DNA from: Hadesarchaea archaeon
Lineage (GTDB): Archaea > Hadarchaeota > Hadarchaeia > Hadarchaeales > Hadarchaeaceae
DNA: 33,943 bases
NCBI GenBank assembly: GCA_004375695.1
Contig: SOKQ01000031.1
Span: 1-33,943, forward strand
Direction of reading: 5' to 3'
The translations under genes and the position numbers were made by a program. Position 1 is the stretch's first letter. Each line of letters starts with the position of its first letter. Below the pieces are notes generated by a model. The model had not been told where the DNA came from. It ran no database searches and saw only the letters and a program-made list of their open reading frames with translations. This document shows, piece by piece, positions 9,497 to 18,190 of this stretch.

Positions 9497-10567
9497 ATGT
9501 ATAACCCAGTTGGAATCCTTGTGGAACAGTTAAATGAAAGGGAGGGAACCATTGAATTTGTTGTAAGGGAATCAAATTTATTCGATGAAAGAATTCCCTT
9601 AATTAGGATACTTGAGATAGCCAAAGGTCAAACGGTGTTTATTTTAGAAAGAGATCCTGATTTTAACCTTAGGTTTATTCAGAGTAATCCAGATTACAGA
9701 ACAAAAATCGCAAAAATAAACATCCAAGATTTTCGTAATACTTCAAAATTATTCGTTGCTTTCACATGGTCGGAAAAGGAAAACGCTATTTACGTTGGAG
9801 AGTACAGAAAAGGCGAACTTAAAAATGCAAAGTCTCTTGAAGACCCGAACATTAAGTTCCGAGTGGGCAAAGATAGAGCAATTTATCAAGTAGGAGATAA
9901 GGGCATCAAAGTTGGATATTATAGAGTTAAAGTTGGGGGGGAGGTTGTTTTAGAGCCAACAGCAAAAGAGATTTTTGATTTCCAAATGGAGAAAATAAAA
10001 ATATTGATTGAAAATTGCAAAAAAGGGGACTTCCTTTTTGAATCAATCTTAGTCCAACAGATAATCGTCATGCTAACAACAGCTTTTGAAGTGTATGCTC
10101 GGACAAGGTTTATCGAACTTGAGAAAGAAGGTAAGACTGTAAATATGGATGAACTGTACAATCGGTTTGTCTCTAAGAAGTATGTGGAGCAATTTAAAGA
10201 AGAGATAAAGGAGGCCGCAAGCAGACGAGGAAAAACAGAATTAGAGGTTTTTATAGAAAGTAGATATAGTAGACATGTAAACTTTCAGGATTGGGAGTCC
10301 TTTAAAGATGCGTATAACAAAGGGTACAGTTTTAAAATTGGAGAAATTGGTATTCCAAATGACATTTTGCTTCAAGTGCAGAAGTTTATAAAGTGGAGAC
10401 ACAAAATAATCCATTCAAAAAGCGATCAAACGATGATAAACTTTGAAGAGGTTCCCCCATCAGAGCCAATTTTCACAAATAAGGTTTTGGCAGAAAAAGG
10501 CCTAGATATCTTTCAAAAATTTATTAACGAATTTCATGAAAGCACATTAAATTTAATTACACCCTGA
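9497..10567 (+). CDS. Two-domain protein: beta-rich N-terminus plus C-terminal HEPN-like domain
   Basis: 356-aa ORF; helical C-terminal half ends with 'FIKWRHKIIHSKSD', matching the HEPN RX4-6H motif. AT-rich compared with neighbouring genes. Confidence 0.6.
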   Translation: MYNPVGILVEQLNEREGTIEFVVRESNLFDERIPLIRILEIAKGQTVFILERDPDFNLRFIQSNPDYRTKIAKINIQDFRNTSKLFVAFTWSEKENAIYVGEYRKGELKNAKSLEDPNIKFRVGKDRAIYQVGDKGIKVGYYRVKVGGEVVLEPTAKEIFDFQMEKIKILIENCKKGDFLFESILVQQIIVMLTTAFEVYARTRFIELEKEGKTVNMDELYNRFVSKKYVEQFKEEIKEAASRRGKTELEVFIESRYSRHVNFQDWESFKDAYNKGYSFKIGEIGIPNDILLQVQKFIKWRHKIIHSKSDQTMINFEEVPPSEPIFTNKVLAEKGLDIFQKFINEFHESTLNLITP

Positions 10568-10751
10568 TCTTTTTTAAATGCATATTTTTCAAGTCCGAAA
10601 ATCGAGGAATCGAGGAGTAGTGAAGAATTAAAAAAGAATAAAAAAGTTAAAATTTAACCTTCATTTCCACTGAAAGTTTTTAGGTTAGCTATTTCAAATC
10701 GATGTGAAAGTGTTATCAAACACTAGAACGAATCGTTGGTGAGGCCGAATC

Positions 10752-12026
10752 TTGATCGCTCCAGAGTATGTAGCAACGCTAGACCCATTTGGAGATGAGG
10801 CAAAGAATCTGGTGGAGAAGTCCCCCCCGCTGGATTCGATGCCGCAGGAAATAGTCGATCGAGCCATTGCGCGCGTGAAATGGTCGAGCAGGGAAATGGT
10901 GGTTGAGTCTGATATCGAGGCAGTTCGAGCTGAAGTGCTCTCCTTTTATTTGATGTGTCAGGGCGTGGCCGCGGTTTCCTACCCCTACTCGCGCGAAGCC
11001 CGCCTGATAAGTGATATGACAAAGAATACGATCAAGTATCGCATGTACGACCTCTTCAAGCGCGGGCATGGGGATTTGTGTTTGGAAGTGGTTAAACGTT
11101 CGATTAAACTCGTTGAGCTGGAGGAAGGTGATGTGGTCAAGCTCGGTAGTGTAGAAATTCCTCGGGAGGACCTCTACAAGATACGTGACCGACGCCTTGC
11201 GGAGGACGGCATAGAGACCATAGACGATCGCTTACTCCCGCAGTATTTACCTAAATATGGGGTGCGCTGGACGGATCTGGCTCCCCTACTCAGACATCGA
11301 CGCGCCGAGCTAACGAAGTTCTATCTGGTGAACGGCAGGGCGGTGATCACTCCCCGCGATCTCTGGAACCTTTTTTCAGCCTTCATAGCCGTGCGAACCG
11401 AGGAATACGTGACATCGGTATACGAGCGCTTCTCCGATGTTGGGGCGCCACCCAAGCGGCTTACCGAAGTTGGTGAGAGTATTTCCTCGCTTTTGCCTCC
11501 GGAACTTGAGCTTCGCGAGAGGTTTGCGCGCGTGCCGGGAGGAAAGCTTCGCCCGGAGGCATTCCCACCTTGCGTGAAAATAGCCATGGGCGGGGTCGGC
11601 TCGGGGGTGAGGAACTACGCGATCACCGTTCTGCTGACTTCGTTTCTCTCTTACGCGCGCGTTTCCCCTTCGGGTAGGGTTGCCAATCGGATTGGTGATT
11701 TCATCAAGGACATTTCGGTCGTTCGGGATGAGATTGCAGCTCCAATTTTTGAGGCGGCCGAGCGATGCAAACCTCCGTTTTTCAAGGATCAACCCCAAGA
11801 AAAGGCGAACGTTTACTACCATCTCGGGTTCGGCATGACGGCCGAGCCTCGCCTGGACGGCAGCGGAAAATCGAAGTGGTACCGTTGCCCGAATTGCTCG
11901 AAAATAGCGATGTCGGCCGCGCCGCTCTGCGACCCAGATGAATTTTGTCGTAATCGTAAGATAAAGAACCCACTCACCTATTATTTTAGAAAATTATCCG
12001 AGCAGAGGTCAGGCGCAGGTGGATAA
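10752..12026 (+). CDS. priL: DNA primase large subunit PriL (TTG start)
   Basis: C-terminal conserved Cys set (PPCVKIAMGGVGSGVRNYAI...CKPPFF...CPNC...CDPDEFC) expected of the PriL Fe-S domain; directly upstream of priS. Confidence 0.93.
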   Translation: MIAPEYVATLDPFGDEAKNLVEKSPPLDSMPQEIVDRAIARVKWSSREMVVESDIEAVRAEVLSFYLMCQGVAAVSYPYSREARLISDMTKNTIKYRMYDLFKRGHGDLCLEVVKRSIKLVELEEGDVVKLGSVEIPREDLYKIRDRRLAEDGIETIDDRLLPQYLPKYGVRWTDLAPLLRHRRAELTKFYLVNGRAVITPRDLWNLFSAFIAVRTEEYVTSVYERFSDVGAPPKRLTEVGESISSLLPPELELRERFARVPGGKLRPEAFPPCVKIAMGGVGSGVRNYAITVLLTSFLSYARVSPSGRVANRIGDFIKDISVVRDEIAAPIFEAAERCKPPFFKDQPQEKANVYYHLGFGMTAEPRLDGSGKSKWYRCPNCSKIAMSAAPLCDPDEFCRNRKIKNPLTYYFRKLSEQRSGAGG

Positions 12027-12983
12027 ATGAAAATGCATGAAGCAACCCCAGAGGAGCGAAAGCAATTTTACTCCGAGGAATGGAACAAACGCGAGTTGCC
12101 CGATTTCATCCTTCACACCCTCTCCCTCCGTGAGTTCGGGTTCGATCTGGATGGCACGGGGCCAAGTCACCGGTACAATCAGTTCATGACCGTCGAGAAA
12201 TTGATGGAGTATTTACAGAACAGGGCGCCTTACTCCGTGTTCGCCAGCGTCGCGCTTTACGATCAGCCGTCGATGCGGAAGGGTTGGCTGAAATCCGAGC
12301 TCGCTTTTGATATCGACGCGAAGGATCTCCCTCTGAAAAGTTGTGGTTGTACATCTGGGAAAGTTTGTGAACGATGCATCGATGAGGCCCGTCGAATCGC
12401 GATAGAGTTCGCCGATACCATGCGCACGGATTTAGGGCTGCACAACATCGTTTTTTCATATTCGGGCCGCGGCTTCCACATCCGAGTGACTGACGATACA
12501 ATAATGACACTGGAGCAAACCGAGCGGACCCAAGTTGTCGAGTACGTTACCGGCGGTGTGATCCCCACCGATGTCACGATGGCGCTTGGATATTCTCAAG
12601 TCTTTCGGGAGCGCCTCGCGCGGACCTTTAAGGGATTGGACGAGCAGCGGCTTTCGAAAGCTCGCGGGCTAAGAAAGTCCATAATTCAAAAACTCTTGGC
12701 GGAGAAGGAGCGAGCCTTAGAGGCGATACGCAGGGGAAAATTGAATGAGCTTTCCACGCTCGGGGGGCTTGGCCCAAAGACCTTTCGGCAATTCTTGGAT
12801 TTTTTGGTCAGGCTGAATTCGGAGTGCACCGATGGGAAGGTCACGATCGACACAAAGCGCATTTTGCGTTTACCCTCGAGCCTACACTCCGGAGTGAGTA
12901 TGAAATGCATGCTCGTGCGGGATATGGAGCGTTTCAAGCTGGAAGACGCGCTCCCAAAATTTGTAAGTGAGCGTGAGAGCTGA
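12027..12983 (+). CDS. priS: DNA primase small (catalytic) subunit PriS
   Basis: 'SELAFDIDAKDL' catalytic DxD, 'FSYSGRGFHIRV', zinc site 'CGCTSGKVCERC'. Confidence 0.96.
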   Translation: MKMHEATPEERKQFYSEEWNKRELPDFILHTLSLREFGFDLDGTGPSHRYNQFMTVEKLMEYLQNRAPYSVFASVALYDQPSMRKGWLKSELAFDIDAKDLPLKSCGCTSGKVCERCIDEARRIAIEFADTMRTDLGLHNIVFSYSGRGFHIRVTDDTIMTLEQTERTQVVEYVTGGVIPTDVTMALGYSQVFRERLARTFKGLDEQRLSKARGLRKSIIQKLLAEKERALEAIRRGKLNELSTLGGLGPKTFRQFLDFLVRLNSECTDGKVTIDTKRILRLPSSLHSGVSMKCMLVRDMERFKLEDALPKFVSERES

Positions 12984-13534
12984 TGGTTGAATTTTCGTAT
13001 GATGACGTGAAGCAGGTGTGGTTGGCGGAAAAAACTTCGCGCGAGCTCATAGAGATCCCAGAGGAATTCTACCCAAATGTAGCTAAGTACGTGGCGCAGC
13101 TGAATCTCGAGCTCAAGCGCAGCGAACCCTTGCGCGGGGAGCTGCTGCAGGAAGAGCTCCAAAAAGTGTTTCAAATGGTACAGGAGATCTACCTCTCCCG
13201 CACGCTCAAGGCCATCGATGAAGTAGCTCAGGGGAGACTGCCGGACCTCTTGTTGGAGCGCGAGCGCTACGCGTTCAACGAGATACGGCAGAGCATGGAG
13301 AAGCTTTACGCCGAGCTCATCTCCACGACGATCGCTGGAAAGGCGGAACTCGCGGCGCCTCGCGAGATAACAAATGTTTTATTGATCGTGCTGGCCGAGG
13401 TTCCGACCATAGTCGGCGATGACCTCCGGCAATACGGACCATTCAAGAAGGGCGAGATAGCCAGCCTACCGAGACGCAGTGCCGAGCTCATGGTGAAGCA
13501 TGGTCTCGCGAGAAAAATTGAGGTCAAGGTTTAG
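12983..13534 (+). CDS. GINS complex subunit
   Basis: Position directly after priS; mostly helical 183-aa protein ending 'ADDLRQYGPFKKGEIASLPRRSAELMVKHGLARKIEV'-like B-domain. Confidence 0.88.
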   Translation: MVEFSYDDVKQVWLAEKTSRELIEIPEEFYPNVAKYVAQLNLELKRSEPLRGELLQEELQKVFQMVQEIYLSRTLKAIDEVAQGRLPDLLLERERYAFNEIRQSMEKLYAELISTTIAGKAELAAPREITNVLLIVLAEVPTIVGDDLRQYGPFKKGEIASLPRRSAELMVKHGLARKIEVKV

Positions 13535-13580
13535 TTGGCGATACCTTTTTTGGGGGAGAGGCTGAAATTTAAGGGATTAC

Positions 13581-13859
13581 ATGAAAGTCCCAAAAAAGCT
13601 TCGCACCTATTGCCCGTCTTGTAGAAAGCACACCGAGCACAGGGTATCCCAGCTAAAGAAGCGTCCCGCTCGCATAATGAGTTGGGGGCAGCGCCAGTTC
13701 GCGCGCGTCACGGCGGGGTACGGTAGCCAGCCTAGATCCGAGCAGAAGAAATTTGCGAAGACAACGAAGAAGGTAGTCCTGATGCTCAAGTGCAGCGTCT
13801 GCGGGAAGTCCCACCCCCGTCGCGGTTTCAGGGCAAAAAGTGTGAAGTTTGAGGAATAG
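13581..13859 (+). CDS. rpl44e: 50S ribosomal protein L44e
   Basis: 'MKVPKKLRTYCPSCRKHTEHRV' and C-terminal 'CSVCGKSHPRRGFRAKSVKFEE'. Confidence 0.97.
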   Translation: MKVPKKLRTYCPSCRKHTEHRVSQLKKRPARIMSWGQRQFARVTAGYGSQPRSEQKKFAKTTKKVVLMLKCSVCGKSHPRRGFRAKSVKFEE

Positions 13860-13867
13860 GTGAGAAA

Positions 13868-14047
13868 ATGCAGGAAAAACAGCGCTCGAAGTTCTTGAGG
13901 GTCAGATGTAATGGTTGCGAGAATGAACAGGTGGTGTACAGTCATGTTAGCTCCGTCGTCAAATGCAAGGTGTGTGGCAAGACGCTCGCGGTGCCGCATG
14001 GGGGAAAGGCGGAAATAAAGACCACGATTCTTGGTGTGGTGGAGTGA
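13868..14047 (+). CDS. rps27e: 30S ribosomal protein S27e
   Basis: Read by eye (missing from the track): MQEKQRSKFLRVRCNGCENEQVVYSHVSSVVKCKVCGKTLAVPHGGKAEIKTTILGVVE, with C2C2 zinc ribbon. Confidence 0.95.
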   Translation: MQEKQRSKFLRVRCNGCENEQVVYSHVSSVVKCKVCGKTLAVPHGGKAEIKTTILGVVE

Positions 14048-14060
14048 AGGGGGCGTTTAG

Positions 14061-14849
14061 TTGATAAGGCGTAAGTCGGAGTGGCCAACCATTGATGAGT
14101 TCGTCATGTGCACGGTGGCAAAGGTCTTCAATCAAGGCGCATTCATGAAGCTCGATGAGTACGGTGGAGAAGAGGGAATGGTTCACATATCTGAGGTCGC
14201 TTCGGGCTGGATCAAAAACATTCGTGATTACGTTCGGGAGGGGCAAAAAGCGGTGTGCAAGGTTTTGGCTGTGGACCCGAAACGAAAACACATCGATCTC
14301 TCGCTTCGCAGAGTCAAGGAAAGCGAGCGTCGGTGGAAGGTGCAGCAGTTGAAACGGGAGCAGAGGGCTGATAAGCTCCTTGAGCTGGCGGCAGGCAAGC
14401 TTGGAAAAAGTCTCGACGAAGCCTACGAGGAGGTGGGCTTCACGTTGCAGGACAAATTTGGTGATCTTTACTCGGCGCTCGAGTCAGCTGCGAAGGACAA
14501 GGAAGCCCTGATCGATGTGGTCAAAGACCAGCGCTGGGCGGAGGTGCTCAGCGATATCGCAGCTTCAAAGGTCGAACCGCCGTCTTATAATGTCGTTGGT
14601 TACCTTGACTTGACTTGCTATTCCCCCAACGGTGTCGAGGTGATAAAATCAGCCATGATAGATGCCCGCGACTCCACGAAGAGAAATGGGATTGATGTGA
14701 AGTTCTACTATGTGGGTTCGCCAAGATATCGCGTCGAGGTTACTGCCCCATCATACAAAGTAGCTGAGAGCGTGATGCAGAAGGCGGTTGATGGGGCCAT
14801 CGCAGCCGTGAAAAAGGTGGGTGGGAAAGGAGAATTTCACAGAACGTGA
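14061..14849 (+). CDS. eif2a: Translation initiation factor 2 subunit alpha (TTG start)
   Basis: S1 domain 'VFNQGAFMKLDEYGGEEGMVHISEVASGWIKNIRDYVREGQK'. Confidence 0.96.
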   Translation: MIRRKSEWPTIDEFVMCTVAKVFNQGAFMKLDEYGGEEGMVHISEVASGWIKNIRDYVREGQKAVCKVLAVDPKRKHIDLSLRRVKESERRWKVQQLKREQRADKLLELAAGKLGKSLDEAYEEVGFTLQDKFGDLYSALESAAKDKEALIDVVKDQRWAEVLSDIAASKVEPPSYNVVGYLDLTCYSPNGVEVIKSAMIDARDSTKRNGIDVKFYYVGSPRYRVEVTAPSYKVAESVMQKAVDGAIAAVKKVGGKGEFHRT

Positions 14850-14854
14850 TAGCG

Positions 14855-15016
14855 ATGAAATTAAAAAAGTGTAAGTCGTGTGGTGCGTATACGCTTAAGG
14901 ATGTGTGTCCGAGTTGTGGGGGGCAGACAATTTCACCCCGCCCACCCAAATTTTCACCACTCGACCCATACGGCAAATACCGGCGCATGCTGAAAAAGCA
15001 GGTTGGGGAAGTGTGA
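14855..15016 (+). CDS. nop10: Nop10 (H/ACA snoRNP protein)
   Basis: Read by eye (missing from the track): MKLKKCKSCGAYTLKDVCPSCGGQTISPRPPKFSPLDPYGKYRRMLKKQVGEV. Confidence 0.96.
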   Translation: MKLKKCKSCGAYTLKDVCPSCGGQTISPRPPKFSPLDPYGKYRRMLKKQVGEV

Positions 15017-15018
15017 AA

Positions 15019-15780
15019 ATGAAAAAGACGAACGTCAAAATTCTTTCGAAGCCCAAGCTAAAGGCGCCGACCCTGATCGAGGGCTTGCCAGGTATGGGTT
15101 ACGTCGGAAAATTGGCGGCGGAGCACTTGCTGGAAGAGTTCCATGCCAAAAAATTTGCTGAGCTTTGCTCGCCCTACTTTCCACATCACGTCGTGGTCGA
15201 AGCGAACGGCACGCTAAGGATGCTAAAGAACGAATTTTACTGGGCACGCGCCGATGGCAAAGAGGTTATAATTTTGGTCGGGGATGTACAGCCGATATCC
15301 TCGGAGGGGCACTACGAGGTCGTCAAGAGCATCCTTGATGTTGTCGAGAAGTTTAATGTGAAACAGCTCTTCACCCTCGGCGGGTATGCAACTGGCAAGT
15401 ATTCGAGGGCGAAACCGAGAGTTGTGGGGGCAGGCGACCCCGAGCTTCTGAAGAAGTTCCGCAAGCGTGGCGTCGAGGTGGAAGAGGGCGGTGGACCGAT
15501 AATTGGTGCGGCTGGTCTGATACTGGGGCTCGGAAAGCTGCGTGGGATGCGTGGGGTATGCTTGCTTGGTGAAACCCACGGGATAATGGTTGATCACCGC
15601 GCTGCGCAGGCGGTACTCGAGGTACTCGTTGGCGTGTTGGGTATAAAGGTAGATATGAGTGCCCTCGAACGTCGTGGGAGGGAAACGGAGCGTACGCTCG
15701 ATAGGATAAGAAAAGAGATGAATCTTCGTACGAACAAGGAGCGGCGGCGCGACGAGGAAGAGGCTTGGTATATAGGATAG
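15019..15780 (+). CDS. PAC2 family protein (proteasome assembly chaperone-like)
   Basis: 'APTLIEGLPGMGYVGKLAAEHLLEEF'. The ATG at 15019 is preferred to track start 14905, which overlaps nop10 out of frame. Confidence 0.9.
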   Translation: MKKTNVKILSKPKLKAPTLIEGLPGMGYVGKLAAEHLLEEFHAKKFAELCSPYFPHHVVVEANGTLRMLKNEFYWARADGKEVIILVGDVQPISSEGHYEVVKSILDVVEKFNVKQLFTLGGYATGKYSRAKPRVVGAGDPELLKKFRKRGVEVEEGGGPIIGAAGLILGLGKLRGMRGVCLLGETHGIMVDHRAAQAVLEVLVGVLGIKVDMSALERRGRETERTLDRIRKEMNLRTNKERRRDEEEAWYIG

Positions 15781-15969
15781 AATTGTTTTTCTAGATAACA
15801 ATATGCACGAAGTGGCGACGATTTTTAAAAACCCAATCTATTGCAATAGTTGCTGGAGCCAGCGTAACCTCTTGAACGTCTGGCCGGTGGATGAACCTTG
15901 GGCGTGAGGGTGAGCAGAATCCTCTTAAGCTTTTAAAACGTTGAACCGCAACATCGAGTAGGTATCCGC

Positions 15970-17214
15970 TTGCCTGAATTCCAAACCTATCCTGCCGACC
16001 TACATATACATTCCAAATACTCGGGTGCAACTTCCACGAGGATGGTTCTGGACACCATCGCGCAGCAGGCCAAACTCAAGGGACTGGCGTTCGTAGGCAC
16101 GGGAGATGTTTTTCATCCTAGGTGGTTTGAGAACATAAAGACGGAGCTCGAGGAGATCGAGGAGGGTACCTTCGAGCATCCCCGCTACCACATCAAGTTC
16201 GTTCTGACCGTGGAGGTCGAGGACAAGCACCGCGTCCACCATCTAATTCTCCTGCCTTGCCTTTCCACGGTCGAAAGTGTGCGTGAGGAGTTCGCGAAGC
16301 GTTCAAATGACATAGATGCAGATGGACGTGCAAGAGTTGAGTTAGATGCCCCGGGAATCGTTGACATAGCGCTGGCGCATGACTGTTTGGTCGGCCCCAG
16401 CCACGCCTTCACACCATGGACGAGCATGTACAAAGAGTTTGATAGCATGCGGGCCTGCTATGGTGACCGGGTGAACGACGTGAAATTCTTGGAGCTCGGG
16501 CTGAGTGCGGACACCTCCATGGCGGATCAGATTGCGGAGCTTGGGGATGTTACCTTCTTGGCAAACAGCGATGCCCATTCCCCTTGGCCCGATAAATTAG
16601 GTCGCGAGTTTAACCGTTTCGAGCTGGTGGAACCGACTTATGCCGAGATCATCAAAGCGATCAAGCGGGAAAATGGACGGCATATCGTGCTGAACGTCGG
16701 TTTCGACCCCCGCTTGGGTAAATATCACATGACCGCCTGTTCGCGTTGTTACAAGCAGTTCACGTTTGAGCAAGCGAAGGCATCGCGATGGCGCTGCGAT
16801 AAATGCGGCGGGTGGGTCAAGAAGGGGGTCTGGGATCGTGTCAATGAGCTTGCTGATTACCCAGAGCCAAGACATCCGCCTCACCGCCCCAACTACTTAC
16901 GAATAGCTCCCCTCGCCGAAGTTATTGCATTGGCGCTGGGAGAAAAAAATGCCCACGCGCCGGAGGTTCAATCAATGTGGGAGAAGCTCGTCGCACGTTT
17001 CGGTAACGAGATTGAAGTGCTCATAGACGTGCCTCCGGAGGAGCTCGCGAATGCAGCTGGGACAAAAGTTGCGGCGGTGATCAAGGCATTTAGGGCGGGC
17101 GAGTTGAAGGTGGTTCCGGGGGGAGGGGGACGATATGGTCATCTTGAAATCCCTCTCGAGCTTGCCACGACCCTACCGCCGAAAGCTCAACGCACGCTGG
17201 CGGATTTTGGGTAA
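15970..17214 (+). CDS. EndoQ-like PHP-family endonuclease (TTG start)
   Basis: PHP motifs 'DLHIHSKYSGATS', 'FLANSDAHSPWPDKLGREFNRF'; zinc ribbon CSRCY..CDKCGG; C-terminal PIP-like QRTLADFG. Confidence 0.88.
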   Translation: MPEFQTYPADLHIHSKYSGATSTRMVLDTIAQQAKLKGLAFVGTGDVFHPRWFENIKTELEEIEEGTFEHPRYHIKFVLTVEVEDKHRVHHLILLPCLSTVESVREEFAKRSNDIDADGRARVELDAPGIVDIALAHDCLVGPSHAFTPWTSMYKEFDSMRACYGDRVNDVKFLELGLSADTSMADQIAELGDVTFLANSDAHSPWPDKLGREFNRFELVEPTYAEIIKAIKRENGRHIVLNVGFDPRLGKYHMTACSRCYKQFTFEQAKASRWRCDKCGGWVKKGVWDRVNELADYPEPRHPPHRPNYLRIAPLAEVIALALGEKNAHAPEVQSMWEKLVARFGNEIEVLIDVPPEELANAAGTKVAAVIKAFRAGELKVVPGGGGRYGHLEIPLELATTLPPKAQRTLADFG

Positions 17215-17234
17215 GATGCATTCTTGTTAATGGG

Positions 17235-17939
17235 TTATTGGGTTCTGGAATTCTCCCAAAGGAGCTCAAGAAACTCTTTAAAGTGCTTAGCTATCGCGGG
17301 GTTCTCTACCCACCCACAAGCGGAGTAGTTAGGTAAGCCGATGATGGCTTCTTTTTCATCCACGAGTACATCAACTGCGAGGATAGGTTTACGCAATCTA
17401 ACCTCGATGTTTTTCAAAGATACCTCAGACTCGGTTGTAAGTCTTACTTTGACCCCCTTTCCGATTAATGAATTAAAGATTTGGTTTAGGTAACTTGCTA
17501 ATTCTTCGTAATGTGGAAGAAATATAATGACTCCTTTCTCCGCTCTCGACAGCACTTCTTGAATTTTTTTGATAACTCCCGCCCTACCGACCGTTGTGTA
17601 AATTATTTCCGGCTTTTCGGCCTTTTCCATCGAACTTTTATAGATTTTCTCAAGTTCTGCAAAAACGCGTTCAACCGTGGCAATAGACTCTTTTTGAATC
17701 AATTTTGGTGATCGTGCACGATAGCGTCTCGGCCTTCCTCGGGCGACTTCGACCCACCCTTTTTTAACGAGCGCTTCTAGGGCATCGTAAGTACTGGGGT
17801 AAGGTATCCCAGCGAGACCTGCGATCTCGCGTGGAACAGCTGATTTAGTTGATGTTAATGCGACGTAGGTTTTGGCTTCATATTCCGTCAAACCAAGCCT
17901 ACGCAAAACTCTGAGTTTTTCCTCGTCTATCAAGAGCAC
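17235..17939 (-). CDS. TrmB family transcriptional regulator (GTG start proposed)
   Basis: 'LRRLGLTEYEAKTYVALTSTKSAVPREIAGLAGIPYPSTYDALEALVKKGWVEV' TrmB winged helix. ORF-track start 18083 would run through the divergent promoter. Confidence 0.88.
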   Translation of the reverse strand: MLLIDEEKLRVLRRLGLTEYEAKTYVALTSTKSAVPREIAGLAGIPYPSTYDALEALVKKGWVEVARGRPRRYRARSPKLIQKESIATVERVFAELEKIYKSSMEKAEKPEIIYTTVGRAGVIKKIQEVLSRAEKGVIIFLPHYEELASYLNQIFNSLIGKGVKVRLTTESEVSLKNIEVRLRKPILAVDVLVDEKEAIIGLPNYSACGWVENPAIAKHFKEFLELLWENSRTQ

Positions 17940-17964
17940 CCCACTGATATAACGAAGCAAAAGC

Positions 17965-17989
17965 TTATAAATAGTAGTGATAGCTACTA
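17965..17989. promoter_or_regulatory. Divergent promoter with TATA-like TTATAAATA and inverted repeat TAGTAG-N6-CTACTA
   Basis: TATA-like element followed by perfect 6-bp inverted arms (17972-17977/17984-17989) between the TrmB gene and the ferredoxin gene. Confidence 0.5.
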
Positions 17990-18016
17990 ATTTTAGAGGG
18001 AATGTGGGGATGAAAA

Positions 18017-18190
18017 ATGAATGTAGACTCAAAGCTCTGTATAGGGTGCGGTGCGTGCGCGAGCGTTTGTCCTGTAAACGCAATCGAAGTGGCGGATACT
18101 TACGTTCGAGCTGATAAAAACTGCACTAACTGCGGGATCTGCACAAAATCATGTCCCGTGGGGGCGGTAACTGTTGAGAGAAAATTATGA
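18017..18190 (+). CDS. 2x[4Fe-4S] ferredoxin
   Basis: Read by eye: MNVDSKLCIGCGACASVCPVNAIEVADTYVRADKNCTNCGICTKSCPVGAVTVERKL; overlaps the next gene. Confidence 0.93.
   Translation: MNVDSKLCIGCGACASVCPVNAIEVADTYVRADKNCTNCGICTKSCPVGAVTVERKL

Noticed and set aside
10646-10658. Palindrome GTTAAAATTTAAC upstream of priL, resembling the TTAAC arrays
   Set aside because: A single occurrence in very AT-rich DNA; expected by chance often enough that no link is claimed.
14905-15018. N-terminal extension of the PAC2 ORF (MSELWGADNFTPPTQ...)
   Set aside because: This DNA encodes Nop10 in another frame; the PAC2 protein should start at 15019.
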